DNA of 64,000 nucleotides, taken from NCBI RefSeq assembly GCF_900115305.1, contig NZ_FOVW01000001.1, forward strand, positions 1 through 64,000, given 5' to 3'. The stretch is from Algoriphagus ornithinivorans. GTDB taxonomy: Bacteria; Bacteroidota; Bacteroidia; Cytophagales; Cyclobacteriaceae. The notes under the pieces were generated by a model. It was not told where the DNA came from and searched no databases. It saw nothing but the letters and a program-made list of their open reading frames with translations. The position numbers and the translations under genes were made by a program. This document shows positions 1 to 8,266 of this stretch, piece by piece; position 1 is the stretch's first letter; each line of letters starts with the position of its first letter.

Positions 1-310
1 TCTTTTCTAAATAGTCAATCATGATCTGTTTCTGTCCAACGGTTCGCTCGAGCTCCTTGACCTTTTCTTCGAGTTCCTTTAACCGATGTGTCTGGCTGTC
101 TTTCATCTCAACGATTCTGATATTTTTTTCATTGTAAGTAGAATACTTGTAAATCCAACGATAAATAAGAGCATTACAAACTCCGTAAAGCTTTTGCATT
201 TGAGGAACAGACATGACTCCTTTTTCGAAGTCGTCTACCAATTTACGTTTAAATTCTTCAGAAAATTTACGATGTGAATTGATCCTTTTTCCCGTTTTTA
301 GCATCTTCAT
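1..310 (-). CDS. IS3-family transposase OrfA (partial, runs off left edge)
   Basis: The minus strand from the ATG at 310 is open to base 1, giving 103 codons of a gene that continues beyond the window. The protein starts MKMLKTGKRINSHRKFSEEF and holds a helix-turn-helix of the IS3/IS911 OrfA type (about residues 14-55, with PQMQKLYGVCNALIYRWI as the recognition part). A leucine-zipper-like coiled coil follows (about 68-103, heptads LKELEEKVKELERTVG). OrfA proteins bind the element ends and are normally joined to the DDE integrase OrfB by frameshifting. OrfB would lie to the left and is not visible. The IS-type end just upstream (311-349) supports the call. Confidence 0.85.
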   Translation of the reverse strand, partial: MKMLKTGKRINSHRKFSEEFKRKLVDDFEKGVMSVPQMQKLYGVCNALIYRWIYKYSTYNEKNIRIVEMKDSQTHRLKELEEKVKELERTVGQKQIMIDYLEK

Positions 311-349
311 TCTGATTTAAAAACGGTCAACCTATTTCAGGGAATGACA
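1..349 (-). mobile_element. End of an IS3-family insertion sequence (partial)
   Basis: Read on the minus strand, the element begins TGTCATTCCCTGAAATAGGT at 349, a TG-starting terminus of the kind seen at ends of IS3/IS150-type elements, 39 bases before the OrfA start. The other end and OrfB lie left of the window, so target duplication and completeness cannot be judged. The 349 boundary is inferred from the terminus pattern. Confidence 0.7.
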
Positions 350-387
350 AGGCCTAGCTTTGAATTCTTTCCAAAAACCCGACAACT

Positions 388-432
388 AATAACTCAATAA
401 CCAATAACTCAATAACCAATTACCCAATTACT
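388..432. repeat. 15-bp tandem repeat, three units
   Basis: The unit AATAACTCAATAACC is present twice exactly (388-402 and 403-417), followed by a degenerate third unit, AATTACCCAATTACT (418-432). It lies in the 180 bp between the IS3 end and the dihydroorotase-like gene. No gene is seen in this gap. The repeat may be a replication-slippage product and no function is implied. Confidence 0.8.
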
Positions 433-529
433 CCTCCCACGAAGGGTAATGAATAGATTTATCCCCTGACACTGAAGTTTATTTTTCATTTTTAGAATAT
501 TGTTGCAGTTTTGTAGCAAATCAGAAATA

Positions 530-1768
530 ATGGCTGTACTATTCAGAGGTATCACCCTCATTGCTTCAGGAAAATCTACTCAGGGAGATTTTATTTTTGA
601 TCAAGGGAATTTCACTCCTTTTTCTTCCTCCGAAGAATCACCCAAAAAAGAAATAAATGCATCAGGCTGGATTGCTAGTCCAGGCTGGACTGATCTTCGC
701 GTTAAAGCTGGAGAACCCGGATTGGAATACAAGGAAACTATTGAAAGTTTATGCGAATCACTTCAAGTAAGTGGTTTTTCAAGGGCTGTTTTAATGCCCA
801 ATACAGATCCCGTAGTTCAATCCAAAAATGAGGTTGATTTCATCAAATCCAAGGCTGCTCAGTATTCTCCTAAATTGGTTGTCCAAGGTGCTGTAACGAA
901 GAACACCGACGGAGAAGATCTGACCGAAATCTTGGATATGCATTACCAATCTGGTGTTAGGATTTTTGGAGAAGGTAATAAGCCCCTTTCTAATAGCGAT
1001 CGCTATTTAAAAGTTATTCAGTATTTACAGAAGTTCGAGGGTATTCTGTTTGACCATGCATATGATCCTTTATTGTCTATTTTCGGACAAATGCACGAAG
1101 GAGAGATGTCTACTCATTTGGGTATGAAAGGGATGCCTTCTTTGGCCGAAGAAGTGGCCATACACCGTAACCTGGAATTGATTCGCTACGCTGGTGGCAG
1201 AGTACATTTTCAAACAGTATCTACAGCAAAAGGGGTGGAATTAATAAGACAAGCTAAAAAAGAAGGCTTGGCCGTTACTGCTGATGTATCCATCTATCAA
1301 CTCTTGTTTTCAGACTCTGACTTAAAGGATTTTGATCCAAATTATAAAGTGATTCCACCTTTCAGAGGTATTGGAGATCGAAAAGCCTTGATTAAAGGCC
1401 TCAAAGATGGAACAATAGATGCCTTGGTGTCCAACCATCAGCCTCAGGATTTTGACTCCAAATTTATGGAGTTTGATCTCGCCTCTTTTGGGATGTCTGG
1501 CCTTCAAACATTTCTTCCTGCTATGGTAAAGCTTGAAAAAGATTTGGGCTGGGATCTTTTGATTGAAAAAATCACGGATGGGCCAAACAAAGTTTTATCC
1601 GATAACCAGGATAGCTCTTGGACGATTTTTGATCCAGCGGAAAAGTGGACCTATAATCGTAAATCCAATAAGTCTCTCTCAGCAAATCACCCTTGGTTCG
1701 GAACTGAGTTGACCGGTAAAGTGAAGTATGTGTTTCAAAAAGGGCAATTGATAAGAATTGATGAATAA
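530..1768 (+). CDS. Dihydroorotase-like protein lacking most metal ligands (pseudo-DHOase)
   Basis: A 412-residue amidohydrolase-fold protein of the type I dihydroorotase family; the ATG at 530 (MAVLFRGITL) fits the family better than the ATG at 500. Overall similarity is clear: PGWTDLRVKAGEPG (51-64), AVLMPNTDPV, GEMSTHLGMKGMPSLAEE, KVIPPFRG and GLKDGTIDALVSNHQPQ. In active enzymes the first motif is DxHxHFREPG; here both histidines are replaced (Arg57, Lys59). The usual HIQHVST reads HFQTVST and the catalytic aspartate in TDHAPH is Asn (SNHQPQ). One His (FDHAYDP) remains. Known pseudo-DHOases, such as Pseudomonas PyrC', act as structural partners of aspartate carbamoyltransferase. Such a role here is inference. 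The stop overlaps the next start by 8 bp. Confidence 0.85.
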   Translation: MAVLFRGITLIASGKSTQGDFIFDQGNFTPFSSSEESPKKEINASGWIASPGWTDLRVKAGEPGLEYKETIESLCESLQVSGFSRAVLMPNTDPVVQSKNEVDFIKSKAAQYSPKLVVQGAVTKNTDGEDLTEILDMHYQSGVRIFGEGNKPLSNSDRYLKVIQYLQKFEGILFDHAYDPLLSIFGQMHEGEMSTHLGMKGMPSLAEEVAIHRNLELIRYAGGRVHFQTVSTAKGVELIRQAKKEGLAVTADVSIYQLLFSDSDLKDFDPNYKVIPPFRGIGDRKALIKGLKDGTIDALVSNHQPQDFDSKFMEFDLASFGMSGLQTFLPAMVKLEKDLGWDLLIEKITDGPNKVLSDNQDSSWTIFDPAEKWTYNRKSNKSLSANHPWFGTELTGKVKYVFQKGQLIRIDE

Positions 1769-2273
1769 ATATTTTGGATCTGCGTATCAATTCGGAACCT
1801 TAGGTGGAATCTTAAGTGTCATAGCTTTCGGGATATTAGCTTGGATGGAACCGGATCCTACGAATCTTAATTTGATTTTCGGCTATGTCATCACTCCCAT
1901 ATCCATATTTTTGGCTTTGAAGTTTTTCAAAGATTATTCTAATAACGGCTTTATTTCTTTTGCAGAGGGGATGTCGGTTGGTTTCGTGACCTATTGCTTG
2001 ATAGCCATTATCTCTGGATTAGGTATTTGGATAATTTTGCTTTCATTTCCTGAATTATTTGAAGAAATCAAATCCTCCAAACTTGAGGTTTTGGGATCAA
2101 GTAAAGACACTATCATATCTCAAGTGGGAGAGGATTCTTATCAGAGTACTTTAAAAAATGTACAATCTATGGTTCCTTTTGACATTGGATTGAATGATGC
2201 CATATGGAAAATCATCCCCGGACTGTTTTTTACCATTATTATTTCTATTATTTTGAGGAAAAACCCTAATTGA
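1761..2273 (+). CDS. DUF4199 membrane protein
   Basis: A 170-residue integral membrane protein. The ATG at 1761 overlaps the end of the dihydroorotase-like gene by 8 bp, which suggests translational coupling; a TTG three bases earlier is less likely. Hydrophobic helices lie at about residues 10-30, 35-55, 72-96 and 145-166, with a polar segment (about 98-140) before the last. This layout and GFISFAEGMSVGFVTY are typical of DUF4199, a Bacteroidota family of unknown function. The next gene is a second family member 6 bp downstream, so the two are probably a tandem duplication and may form a complex. Confidence 0.8.
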   Translation: MNKYFGSAYQFGTLGGILSVIAFGILAWMEPDPTNLNLIFGYVITPISIFLALKFFKDYSNNGFISFAEGMSVGFVTYCLIAIISGLGIWIILLSFPELFEEIKSSKLEVLGSSKDTIISQVGEDSYQSTLKNVQSMVPFDIGLNDAIWKIIPGLFFTIIISIILRKNPN

Positions 2274-2279
2274 TCACTT

Positions 2280-2828
2280 ATGGAAGAGCAACAAACTCCC
2301 TTTAAAGCCGCAGTCCAACCTGGTTTGACAATCGGCCTAGTTTCTTTGGCAATAACTTATATAGCGTATTTCATTGATTCTACTTTACTCGCTTCTGGTT
2401 GGTTTGGCTTAGTTGCAATCGTATTATTTTTTGTATTGATAATTTACTTTGGAAGGCAATACAGAGCCGAATTAGGTGGGTTCATGAGTTTCGGGACTGC
2501 CTTTAACTTTAGCTTTATAGCTATTATCATCTCAGGAATAATTAGCATTGTAGGGCAAATCCTACTATTTCATGTGATAGACCCATCATTACCAGATGTA
2601 CTCGCAGATGCATCAGTTCAGAATACTCTGGAAATTATGGAGAGTTTTGGTGCGAATCCTGATAATATGAGTACTGAGCAGCTGGATGAGATGAGGGAAG
2701 CTACCAGAAATAATTTTACGCTAGGAGGCCAAATCAAAAACTTTGGCTTTGGATTGGTAGTATATGCAATCATTGCCTTAATTTTGGGAGCTATCCTTAA
2801 AAAAAGAGATAAGTCCCTAGATTATTAA
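2280..2828 (+). CDS. DUF4199 membrane protein
   Basis: A 182-residue protein with four hydrophobic helices (about residues 17-33, 40-58, 76-101, 155-174) and a polar loop between the third and fourth. The segment GGFMSFGTAFNFSFIAIIIS corresponds to the conserved DUF4199 core and aligns with GFISFAEGMSVGF of the preceding gene. The C-terminus ends in a basic tail (LKKRDKSLDY). It sits between its paralogue and a membrane-anchored glycosyltransferase with single-digit spacing, so it belongs to a four- to five-gene operon. Function is unknown; a link to lipid-linked glycan synthesis is only suggested by context. Confidence 0.8.
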   Translation: MEEQQTPFKAAVQPGLTIGLVSLAITYIAYFIDSTLLASGWFGLVAIVLFFVLIIYFGRQYRAELGGFMSFGTAFNFSFIAIIISGIISIVGQILLFHVIDPSLPDVLADASVQNTLEIMESFGANPDNMSTEQLDEMREATRNNFTLGGQIKNFGFGLVVYAIIALILGAILKKRDKSLDY

Positions 2829-2829
2829 A

Positions 2830-3792
2830 ATGCTTCAAGTCTCAGCTGTAGTTCCAGTATTCAACGAGGAGGAATCTTTACCGGAATTGACCCAATGGAT
2901 TAGCCGTGTCTGTAATGACAACGGCTTTTCTTATGAAATTATACTGGTCAATGATGGAAGCAGCGATCAGTCCTGGGAAGTAATCCAACGCCTTGCCAAA
3001 GAAAATGGAAATATAAAAGGACTGAATTTCATTCGAAATTATGGCAAATCTGCAGCTCTCGATGCTGGATTTAAAAAGGCTGAAGGACAAGTAGTGATTA
3101 CCTTGGACGCTGATTTGCAAGACAGTCCCGACGAAATTCCGGGACTCTTTAAAATGATAACAGAAGAAGGGTATGATGTAGTGTCTGGCTGGAAAAAAGA
3201 ACGGCATGACCCTATTTCCAAAACCATTCCTTCCCGATTTTTTAATGCAGTTACCCGTTGGATATCAGGAATAAAACTTCATGATTTCAATTGCGGACTG
3301 AAAGCCTATAGGTCTAAAGTGGTTAAAAACATTCAAATCTATGGGGAGATGCATCGCTATATCCCCCTTTTGGCAAAATGGAATGGGTTTGCGAAAATCG
3401 GTGAAAAAGTTGTTCAGCATCAGGCCAGAAAATACGGATATTCCAAATTTGGGATCGAGCGTTTCCTGAATGGGTTTTTAGACCTGATTTCGGTTTCATT
3501 TGTGCACAGATATAAAAAGAAGCCTATGCATTTTTTCGGGTTGTGGGGTACTCTTTCCTTCTTTTCAGGATTTATTATTACCTGCTGGCTGATTTTTCAA
3601 AAAGTTTATGGGCTAAGCCAGGGAAAACCAGTTCGGGAAATCGTAGACCAACCTTTATTCTTTTTGGCCTTGGTTGCCTTGATTATAGGAGTTCAGTTGT
3701 TTGTGACAGGTTTCATTGCAGAATTGATGACATCTAATCAATCTAAGGAAACTGAATACAAAATTGATGAAGAAATCAATTTTCACTTTTGA
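2830..3792 (+). CDS. GT2 glycosyltransferase, dolichol-phosphate-mannose-synthase/GtrB-like
   Basis: A 320-residue protein with an N-terminal GT-A domain (about residues 5-230): VVPVFNEEESLPEL, LVNDGSSDQSW, the metal-binding LDADLQDSPDEI (DxD) and FNCGLKAYRS. Two C-terminal membrane helices (about 237-258 and 272-298) are as in GtrB/ArnC-type enzymes that transfer a sugar from a nucleotide donor to undecaprenyl phosphate at the inner membrane. Sugar specificity cannot be read. It starts one base after the DUF4199 stop, and its own stop shares a base with the next start (TGATG), so it is co-transcribed with both neighbours. Confidence 0.9.
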   Translation: MLQVSAVVPVFNEEESLPELTQWISRVCNDNGFSYEIILVNDGSSDQSWEVIQRLAKENGNIKGLNFIRNYGKSAALDAGFKKAEGQVVITLDADLQDSPDEIPGLFKMITEEGYDVVSGWKKERHDPISKTIPSRFFNAVTRWISGIKLHDFNCGLKAYRSKVVKNIQIYGEMHRYIPLLAKWNGFAKIGEKVVQHQARKYGYSKFGIERFLNGFLDLISVSFVHRYKKKPMHFFGLWGTLSFFSGFIITCWLIFQKVYGLSQGKPVREIVDQPLFFLALVALIIGVQLFVTGFIAELMTSNQSKETEYKIDEEINFHF

Positions 3793-4748
3793 TGAAATTT
3801 TCGGTAATCATACCGGTCTATAATCGTCCTCATGAAATTCGAGAACTTTTAGAAAGTCTACAAAATCAGAGTTATTCAGATTTTGAAGTTGTCATTGTTG
3901 AGGATGGGTCTTACATCAAATCTGAAGAAATTGCGGCTTCATTTTCCTCAGACCTAGAGGTCCGGTATTTTTATCAGGAAAATTCAGGTCAGGGCTTTGC
4001 CCGAAATTTTGGGATGAAAAATGCTTCTGGTGACTTTTTTGTCATTCTAGACTCGGATGTAATTCTCCCACCAAATTTTCTGCAAGTCTTATCGCAGGAA
4101 ATTCCGAAAAGGAAATTGGATGCATATGGAGGGCCAGATGCTGCAAAAGAAGAATTTACAGCTCTTCAGAAGGCAATGGATTTTGCCATGACCTCTTTCT
4201 GGACAACTGGAGGTATTAGAGGTAAATTAAAAGATCCCTCCAAGTATCAGGCAAGAGGCTTTAATATGGGAGTTTCCAGAGAAGTTTTCGAAAGCACTGG
4301 TGGATTTCTGGATCCCAATAGGGGAGAGGATATTGAATGGAGTATCCGAATAAAAAAGGCAGGATTTAAATTGGAGTTAATAGAAGATGCCTTTGTTTAT
4401 CATAAGCGAAAAAATACACTTTTAAGCTTCACCAAGCAGGCATTTTCTTTTGGGAGAAACAGAGTGAATGTGTCAAGATTTCATCCAGGTGCAATCAAGT
4501 TGGTGCATTTGTTTCCTTCCCTTTTTCTCCTATTTCTATTTATTACTTTGATTGGTTGGCATCCTCTAACTATTCAACTTCAACAGGGATTGATCTGTCT
4601 ATGGGCCTTCTTAATCCTAGTTTCTGCATCTCTTCAAACCAAGTCATTGCTCACAGGATTTTTGGCCTTAGTCTGCTCAGTTATACAACTCTCAGCCTAT
4701 GGGAAAGGTCTTATTTATGAGTTGGTGTTAAAACAATTTAAAGGCTAA
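3792..4748 (+). CDS. GT2 glycosyltransferase with C-terminal membrane helices
   Basis: A 318-residue GT2 enzyme starting at the ATG at 3792, which overlaps the previous stop by one base. Motifs are VIIPVYNRPHEIRELLESL, the nucleotide-binding VEDGS, the DxD-type LDSDVILPP, and GEDIEWSIRIKKAGF, the ED catalytic region. Two or three hydrophobic segments after residue 235 anchor it to the inner membrane. The acceptor is unknown; pairing with the preceding polyprenyl-phosphate type enzyme suggests a glycolipid or surface-glycan pathway (inference). The stop overlaps by 4 bp with the stop of the convergent methyltransferase gene, leaving no room for a terminator. Confidence 0.88.
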   Translation: MKFSVIIPVYNRPHEIRELLESLQNQSYSDFEVVIVEDGSYIKSEEIAASFSSDLEVRYFYQENSGQGFARNFGMKNASGDFFVILDSDVILPPNFLQVLSQEIPKRKLDAYGGPDAAKEEFTALQKAMDFAMTSFWTTGGIRGKLKDPSKYQARGFNMGVSREVFESTGGFLDPNRGEDIEWSIRIKKAGFKLELIEDAFVYHKRKNTLLSFTKQAFSFGRNRVNVSRFHPGAIKLVHLFPSLFLLFLFITLIGWHPLTIQLQQGLICLWAFLILVSASLQTKSLLTGFLALVCSVIQLSAYGKGLIYELVLKQFKG

Positions 4749-5509
4749 TCTCCTTTTTTACAGACAAAAATGATTTCCTGAGAAGGTAAAGCAAAGTGAG
4801 ATACTTTTTCTGTGGATAATTCCTTCACGAATTGATTTTCTTCTATGCGCAATCCTGAGCGCCTTAATCTTTCTGCGTAATCTTTACCGAATTTTCGAAC
4901 ATGGTCTCTTTGGCCAAAGAGTTTTTCTCTTTCAGCAGGGTCTGTAATGGAGGAGTCTTCCAGAGTTGTTTCTATAGGGTATACTGGAGACTGGAGAATA
5001 CCCCATCCGCTGGGCTTCAGGACTCTATTAAACTCCTGACAAGCCCTTATATCGTCTTCTACGTGTTCCAGAACATGGTTACAGAATACTACGTCAAAAG
5101 AATTTTCAGGAAAGGGAATATCATGAACGTCCATTTTAACTTTTGCCAAGGGGGACTCAATATCTGCTGTGACATACTCCAAATTTGGAAGGGCTTCAAA
5201 TCGCTGGATGAAACAATGCTCCGGTGCAACATGCAAAACTCTCAATGGAGCTGTAAAAAAGTTGGTCTTTTCTTTCAGAAAAAGCCACATCAATCTGTGT
5301 CTTTCTAAGGAAAGGCAGTTGGGGCAAAGAGCATTTTCCCTTGCTATCCGGCCGTAAGGGAGGAATTTTTTGTATGATTTTTCACAAACGGGGCATTGAA
5401 CTGCGGTGCCACGATTAGTGATGGCGAAAAATTTCATAGCCAAAGGACTCACTCTTTGTAAAAATGGCCTAGGAATATACCGGATGACAAAACTGATTAT
5501 CTTCTTCAT
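4745..5509 (-). CDS. SAM-dependent methyltransferase with N-terminal zinc-ribbon-like motif
   Basis: A 254-residue class I methyltransferase. Residues about 39-66 contain two CxxC pairs (CPVCEKSYKKFLPYG and ALCPNCLSLERHR), a zinc-ribbon-like feature often found before this methyltransferase domain. The Rossmann core follows: VLHVAPEHCFIQRF, VTADIESPLAKVKMDVHDIP, FDVVFCNHVLEHVEDD and NRVLKPSGWGILQSP. The His-rich DxxHVLEH motif is characteristic of Methyltransf_11. The substrate is unknown. It is transcribed convergently with the glycosyltransferase operon, with stops overlapping by 4 bp, so read-through antisense effects are possible. The N-terminal 25 residues are hydrophobic and basic (RYIPRPFLQRVSPLAMKFF) and may associate with the membrane. 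Confidence 0.85.
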   Translation of the reverse strand: MKKIISFVIRYIPRPFLQRVSPLAMKFFAITNRGTAVQCPVCEKSYKKFLPYGRIARENALCPNCLSLERHRLMWLFLKEKTNFFTAPLRVLHVAPEHCFIQRFEALPNLEYVTADIESPLAKVKMDVHDIPFPENSFDVVFCNHVLEHVEDDIRACQEFNRVLKPSGWGILQSPVYPIETTLEDSSITDPAEREKLFGQRDHVRKFGKDYAERLRRSGLRIEENQFVKELSTEKVSHFALPSQEIIFVCKKGD

Positions 5510-5671
5510 ATCGCTTTTCAGGCTGCAAGATAATCAATCATTTTTGCCTGAAAGAATCATCAAATACAAGGGATTTAGGATTTTTTAGGATTTGGGATTC
5601 TGCGCTTAATTTGTAATTCGTAGAACTATCATTATTTTAGTTCAAATTACCATTTTATGATTTAAAATCTG

Positions 5672-7150
5672 ATGAAAAAAAGATACTTTATTGGCTTATT
5701 ATTTTTTGCTCTGACCTATTTTCCAACCAATTTAAAAGCCCAAAATGAAGCTACTTATACGCTTCAGGAAATGGTTCAACGAGCTAAAGATAGATCTCCC
5801 GCAGCCTTAAGAGCATTGACCAGAAAGGAAAACAGGTATTGGCAATACAGGCTTTTCAAGTCCAATTACAACCCTCAACTTCGCCTTAATGGGACAATTC
5901 CCAGCTACTCTCAGGCTTTTAATAGTATCACTCAGCCAGATGGTAGCATTGAGTTTTTGCAGGTAAGACAGAATTTCATGGACTTGGAGTTGGGGCTGCA
6001 GCAGGTGATTGCTCCTACAGGAGGTATTATTTCGGTGAATACTTCAACCAACCGCTTCGATAACTTTCTAGCTGGACCTAATGAGATTCAAACTCGCTGG
6101 TCGGGAGTTCCTGTGAATGTCAGGTTGCAACAGCCGCTTTTTGCTTATAATCAATTCAAATGGGATAAGAAGATTCAGCCTTTACTATTTGAAGAAAGCA
6201 AAAGAGAGTATGTACAGGAGATGGAAGAGGTTTCTTTGTTTGTGACTCAATTGTTTTTTGACTACCTGATAGCTCAGGTAAACTTGCAGGTGGCAACTCA
6301 AAATCTCGAGAATACAGAGGAGATTTTCTCTATTGAAAAGAAGCGTTACGAATTAGGAACTACTTTCGAAGATAGACTTTTGCAGGTTGAATTACAGGCC
6401 TTACAGGCAAGACAGGATTTAGCTCAGGCGAAATTAGATTTGGAGAGTTCCGCCCTCTCAGTCAACTCATTTATTGGATTGGATCCAAGCACCAAAATTA
6501 ATTTGTTGTCTCCTGAAAACTTGCCTGATTTTGAAGTCAATGTGGAAGAAGCAATTCGATTGGCTTTTCAAAACCGGTCTGAAGCCCTAGGGTTTGATCG
6601 CAGGAAATTGGAGGCAGAAGCTCAGGTGGCAGAAGCCAAAGGTCAGAGAATAGGAATGCAACTGAATGCGAGTTACGGTTACAATAATGCCGCTTTTGCT
6701 TTTCCCGATATTTTCAACAACCCAAATACTCAAGCTTTGGTGAATTTAGGCGTGTCGGTGCCTATTTTGGATTGGGGAAGAAATAAGGCGAGAATGGCTC
6801 AGGCCGAAGCTAATCAGCAGCTCGTAAATTATACTGTGCAGCAGGATGTGATAAATTTTGAACAGGAAATATTTACCAAAGTCAAAAACTTCCTAATGAT
6901 CAAGGAACGGCTGAATGTGACCAAAACTTCCGATGAAGTGGCTCAAAGAAGATACGAAATTGCTTTGAAACGATATCAAACAGGCAATGTCACGGTGACT
7001 GATTTGAATATTGCTCAAAATGAAAAAGACAGCAATAAGAGAGCTTATTTCAATGCATTGAAAGATTTTTGGGTCGCCTATTATGAATTAAGGGCTTTGA
7101 CCTTGTATGACTTTGAAAAAGAGGAATTATTATATAAACCTGAGATCTAA
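5672..7150 (+). CDS. TolC-family outer membrane efflux protein
   Basis: A 492-residue protein with a signal peptide (MKKRYFIGLLFFALTYFPTN, cleavage after KAQ) followed by two OEP repeats (about residues 30-280 and 285-485) dominated by long amphipathic helices and two barrel segments. Examples are YTLQEMVQRAKDRSPAAL at the start and PILDWGRNKARMAQAEANQQ in the second repeat, the classic TolC hallmark. It forms the outer-membrane channel of a tripartite exporter. No inner membrane pump or adaptor gene is adjacent, so it is monocistronic and its partner must lie elsewhere. A terminator hairpin follows 8 bases after the stop. Confidence 0.92.
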   Translation: MKKRYFIGLLFFALTYFPTNLKAQNEATYTLQEMVQRAKDRSPAALRALTRKENRYWQYRLFKSNYNPQLRLNGTIPSYSQAFNSITQPDGSIEFLQVRQNFMDLELGLQQVIAPTGGIISVNTSTNRFDNFLAGPNEIQTRWSGVPVNVRLQQPLFAYNQFKWDKKIQPLLFEESKREYVQEMEEVSLFVTQLFFDYLIAQVNLQVATQNLENTEEIFSIEKKRYELGTTFEDRLLQVELQALQARQDLAQAKLDLESSALSVNSFIGLDPSTKINLLSPENLPDFEVNVEEAIRLAFQNRSEALGFDRRKLEAEAQVAEAKGQRIGMQLNASYGYNNAAFAFPDIFNNPNTQALVNLGVSVPILDWGRNKARMAQAEANQQLVNYTVQQDVINFEQEIFTKVKNFLMIKERLNVTKTSDEVAQRRYEIALKRYQTGNVTVTDLNIAQNEKDSNKRAYFNALKDFWVAYYELRALTLYDFEKEELLYKPEI

Positions 7151-7157
7151 ATGAAAA

Positions 7158-7178
7158 AAGACGGCTATATGCCGTCTT
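7158..7178. terminator. Bidirectional terminator hairpin
   Basis: The perfect 8-bp stem AAGACGGC/GCCGTCTT with loop TATAT lies between the TolC gene (+) and the small coiled-coil gene (-). It overlaps the stop codon of the latter. A run of A on the + strand upstream supplies the U-run for the minus transcript; the + side has TTCATTTTCATT. Confidence 0.75.
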
Positions 7179-7536
7179 CATTTTCATTAATGTACTTCTC
7201 GAGTTTTTCAATGTCCTTTTTCAAGCCTTCAATACTTTTCTTTTGCTTGGCAATCTTGCTTGTGATTTTCTCGACATCATTTGGGGAAAGTTTCCCCGCT
7301 GCATTGTCTTTTTCAAATTTGGTTTGGGTTTTGACCAGCTTTGCTTCTTCTTTTTGAAGCTTTTCTAATTTTTTCCCCAAATCAATCTTCGCCTTGACTA
7401 GCTTTTCGGCCGATTTGATTTCTTTTTTTTCTTCTTTAGACATCTCCGACGTCTGAGCTGAAGCAAGATTTGGAATTGTAATCAATCCAAAAACTGCAAT
7501 CAGGCTTAAAAGAAGTGTTTTCTTTATCGTGTTCAT
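7165..7536 (-). CDS. Small secreted coiled-coil protein of unknown function
   Basis: A 123-residue protein with a clear signal peptide (MNTIKKTLLLSLIAVFGLIT, cleavage probably after ASA at residue 27). The mature part is almost entirely charged alpha helix: two coiled-coil stretches (about 33-75 and 84-118) rich in Lys and Glu, separated by NAAGKLSPNDVEK. It is predicted to be periplasmic, perhaps hairpin-shaped. I do not recognise the family. It is transcribed alone, convergent with the TolC gene, and shares its terminator. A supporting role for the neighbouring efflux channel cannot be excluded but is not shown. Confidence 0.75.
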   Translation of the reverse strand: MNTIKKTLLLSLIAVFGLITIPNLASAQTSEMSKEEKKEIKSAEKLVKAKIDLGKKLEKLQKEEAKLVKTQTKFEKDNAAGKLSPNDVEKITSKIAKQKKSIEGLKKDIEKLEKYINENEDGI

Positions 7537-7611
7537 TTTAAAGTTCGTTTATCCAATATACTCACTTATATAAGGAAATGATTCTCTTTGGAGTTCAATT
7601 ATTAGCCTTTG

Positions 7612-7770
7612 CTAAGAATTTTTCGGAAGCCTACCTGCTTTTTTAAGCGCTTCTCTGATCACCCATTCTAATTGACCATTGGTACTACGAAATTCATCTG
7701 CAGCCCATTTTTCGATGGCCTTCATGGTTTCTTCATCGATACGAAGTGCAAATGCTTTCTTTTTTGACAT
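7612..7770 (-). CDS. Arc-family ribbon-helix-helix DNA-binding protein
   Basis: A 52-residue protein from the ATG at 7770, three bases after the stop of the upstream gene. The sequence opens MSKKKAFALRIDEETMKAIE, a beta strand whose alternate residues would contact DNA, followed by two helices (KWAADEFRSTNGQLEWVIRE and ALKKAGRLPKN), the MetJ/Arc fold. It is the last gene of the operon SPFH - PH-like membrane protein - Arc. This pairing of an SPFH gene with a short Arc-type gene recurs in bacteria as far as I recall. It probably represses its own operon; a palindrome before the first gene (9119-9145) is a candidate operator (inference). Confidence 0.85.
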   Translation of the reverse strand: MSKKKAFALRIDEETMKAIEKWAADEFRSTNGQLEWVIREALKKAGRLPKNS

Positions 7771-7773
7771 AAT

Positions 7774-8265
7774 CTAATCCTCCCTCCAATCAATGATAAA
7801 AACTCGTAACTCAGGCCCTTTTTGTGTTCCCAGCATTATCTTTTTAGAATCGCCGGTATCGATTAGTAAGCCTTCATCTCCTACTATACTATAAGCCTTG
7901 GTGGTCTTGTTTCCTTTCAAACCCCATCCTCCATAATCGGTGATTGGACTGTAATGAATCACGTCGATAGATTTGATTTTTTCTCTTGGAATATTCCTCC
8001 ATTTGTTGATGAATGGGAAAAACTTATAGTGAATACCCTGATCATCAATTCTTGTTTGCAGTTGAATATTCATTATTAACAAAAATGTACCAATGATGGC
8101 AATGGATGCAATAGTAAGGCCCACTAAGTTCTCTGTGACATCTTTGTCAGAGTTTATCAAAACCACAGTAAGAAGTATGAGTATGGGCACCTCTGTCATG
8201 AGCAAAAGATACATGACCCAAGTTCCTCTGTAGTTTTGATTTTCATTGAAGACTCTATTAGCCAT
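7774..8265 (-). CDS. Membrane protein with bacterial PH-like domain
   Basis: A 163-residue protein with two hydrophobic helices (about residues 17-39 and 47-67) followed by a cytoplasmic-type domain (about 70-160) of beta-strand-rich character. Segments such as TRIDDQGIHYKFFPFINKW, IPREKIKSIDVIHYSPITDY and YSIVGDEGLLIDTGDSKKI resemble bacterial PH-like (bPH2) domains, which often end in a statement of strand residues plus a G-x-Q-K turn. It lies one base after the SPFH gene stop and 3 bases before the Arc gene, so all three are one operon. Its specific role is unknown. The topology suggests a partner of the SPFH scaffold in the inner membrane. Confidence 0.7.
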   Translation of the reverse strand: MANRVFNENQNYRGTWVMYLLLMTEVPILILLTVVLINSDKDVTENLVGLTIASIAIIGTFLLIMNIQLQTRIDDQGIHYKFFPFINKWRNIPREKIKSIDVIHYSPITDYGGWGLKGNKTTKAYSIVGDEGLLIDTGDSKKIMLGTQKGPELRVFIIDWRED

Positions 8266-8266
8266 T

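Noticed and set aside
388..432. Tandem 15-bp repeat as a mini CRISPR array
   Set aside because: Units abut with no spacers and there are no cas genes; it is a simple tandem repeat.
4901..5308. 135-codon frame on the + strand inside the methyltransferase gene
   Set aside because: Antisense to a convincing methyltransferase with intact motifs; no family pattern or start context.
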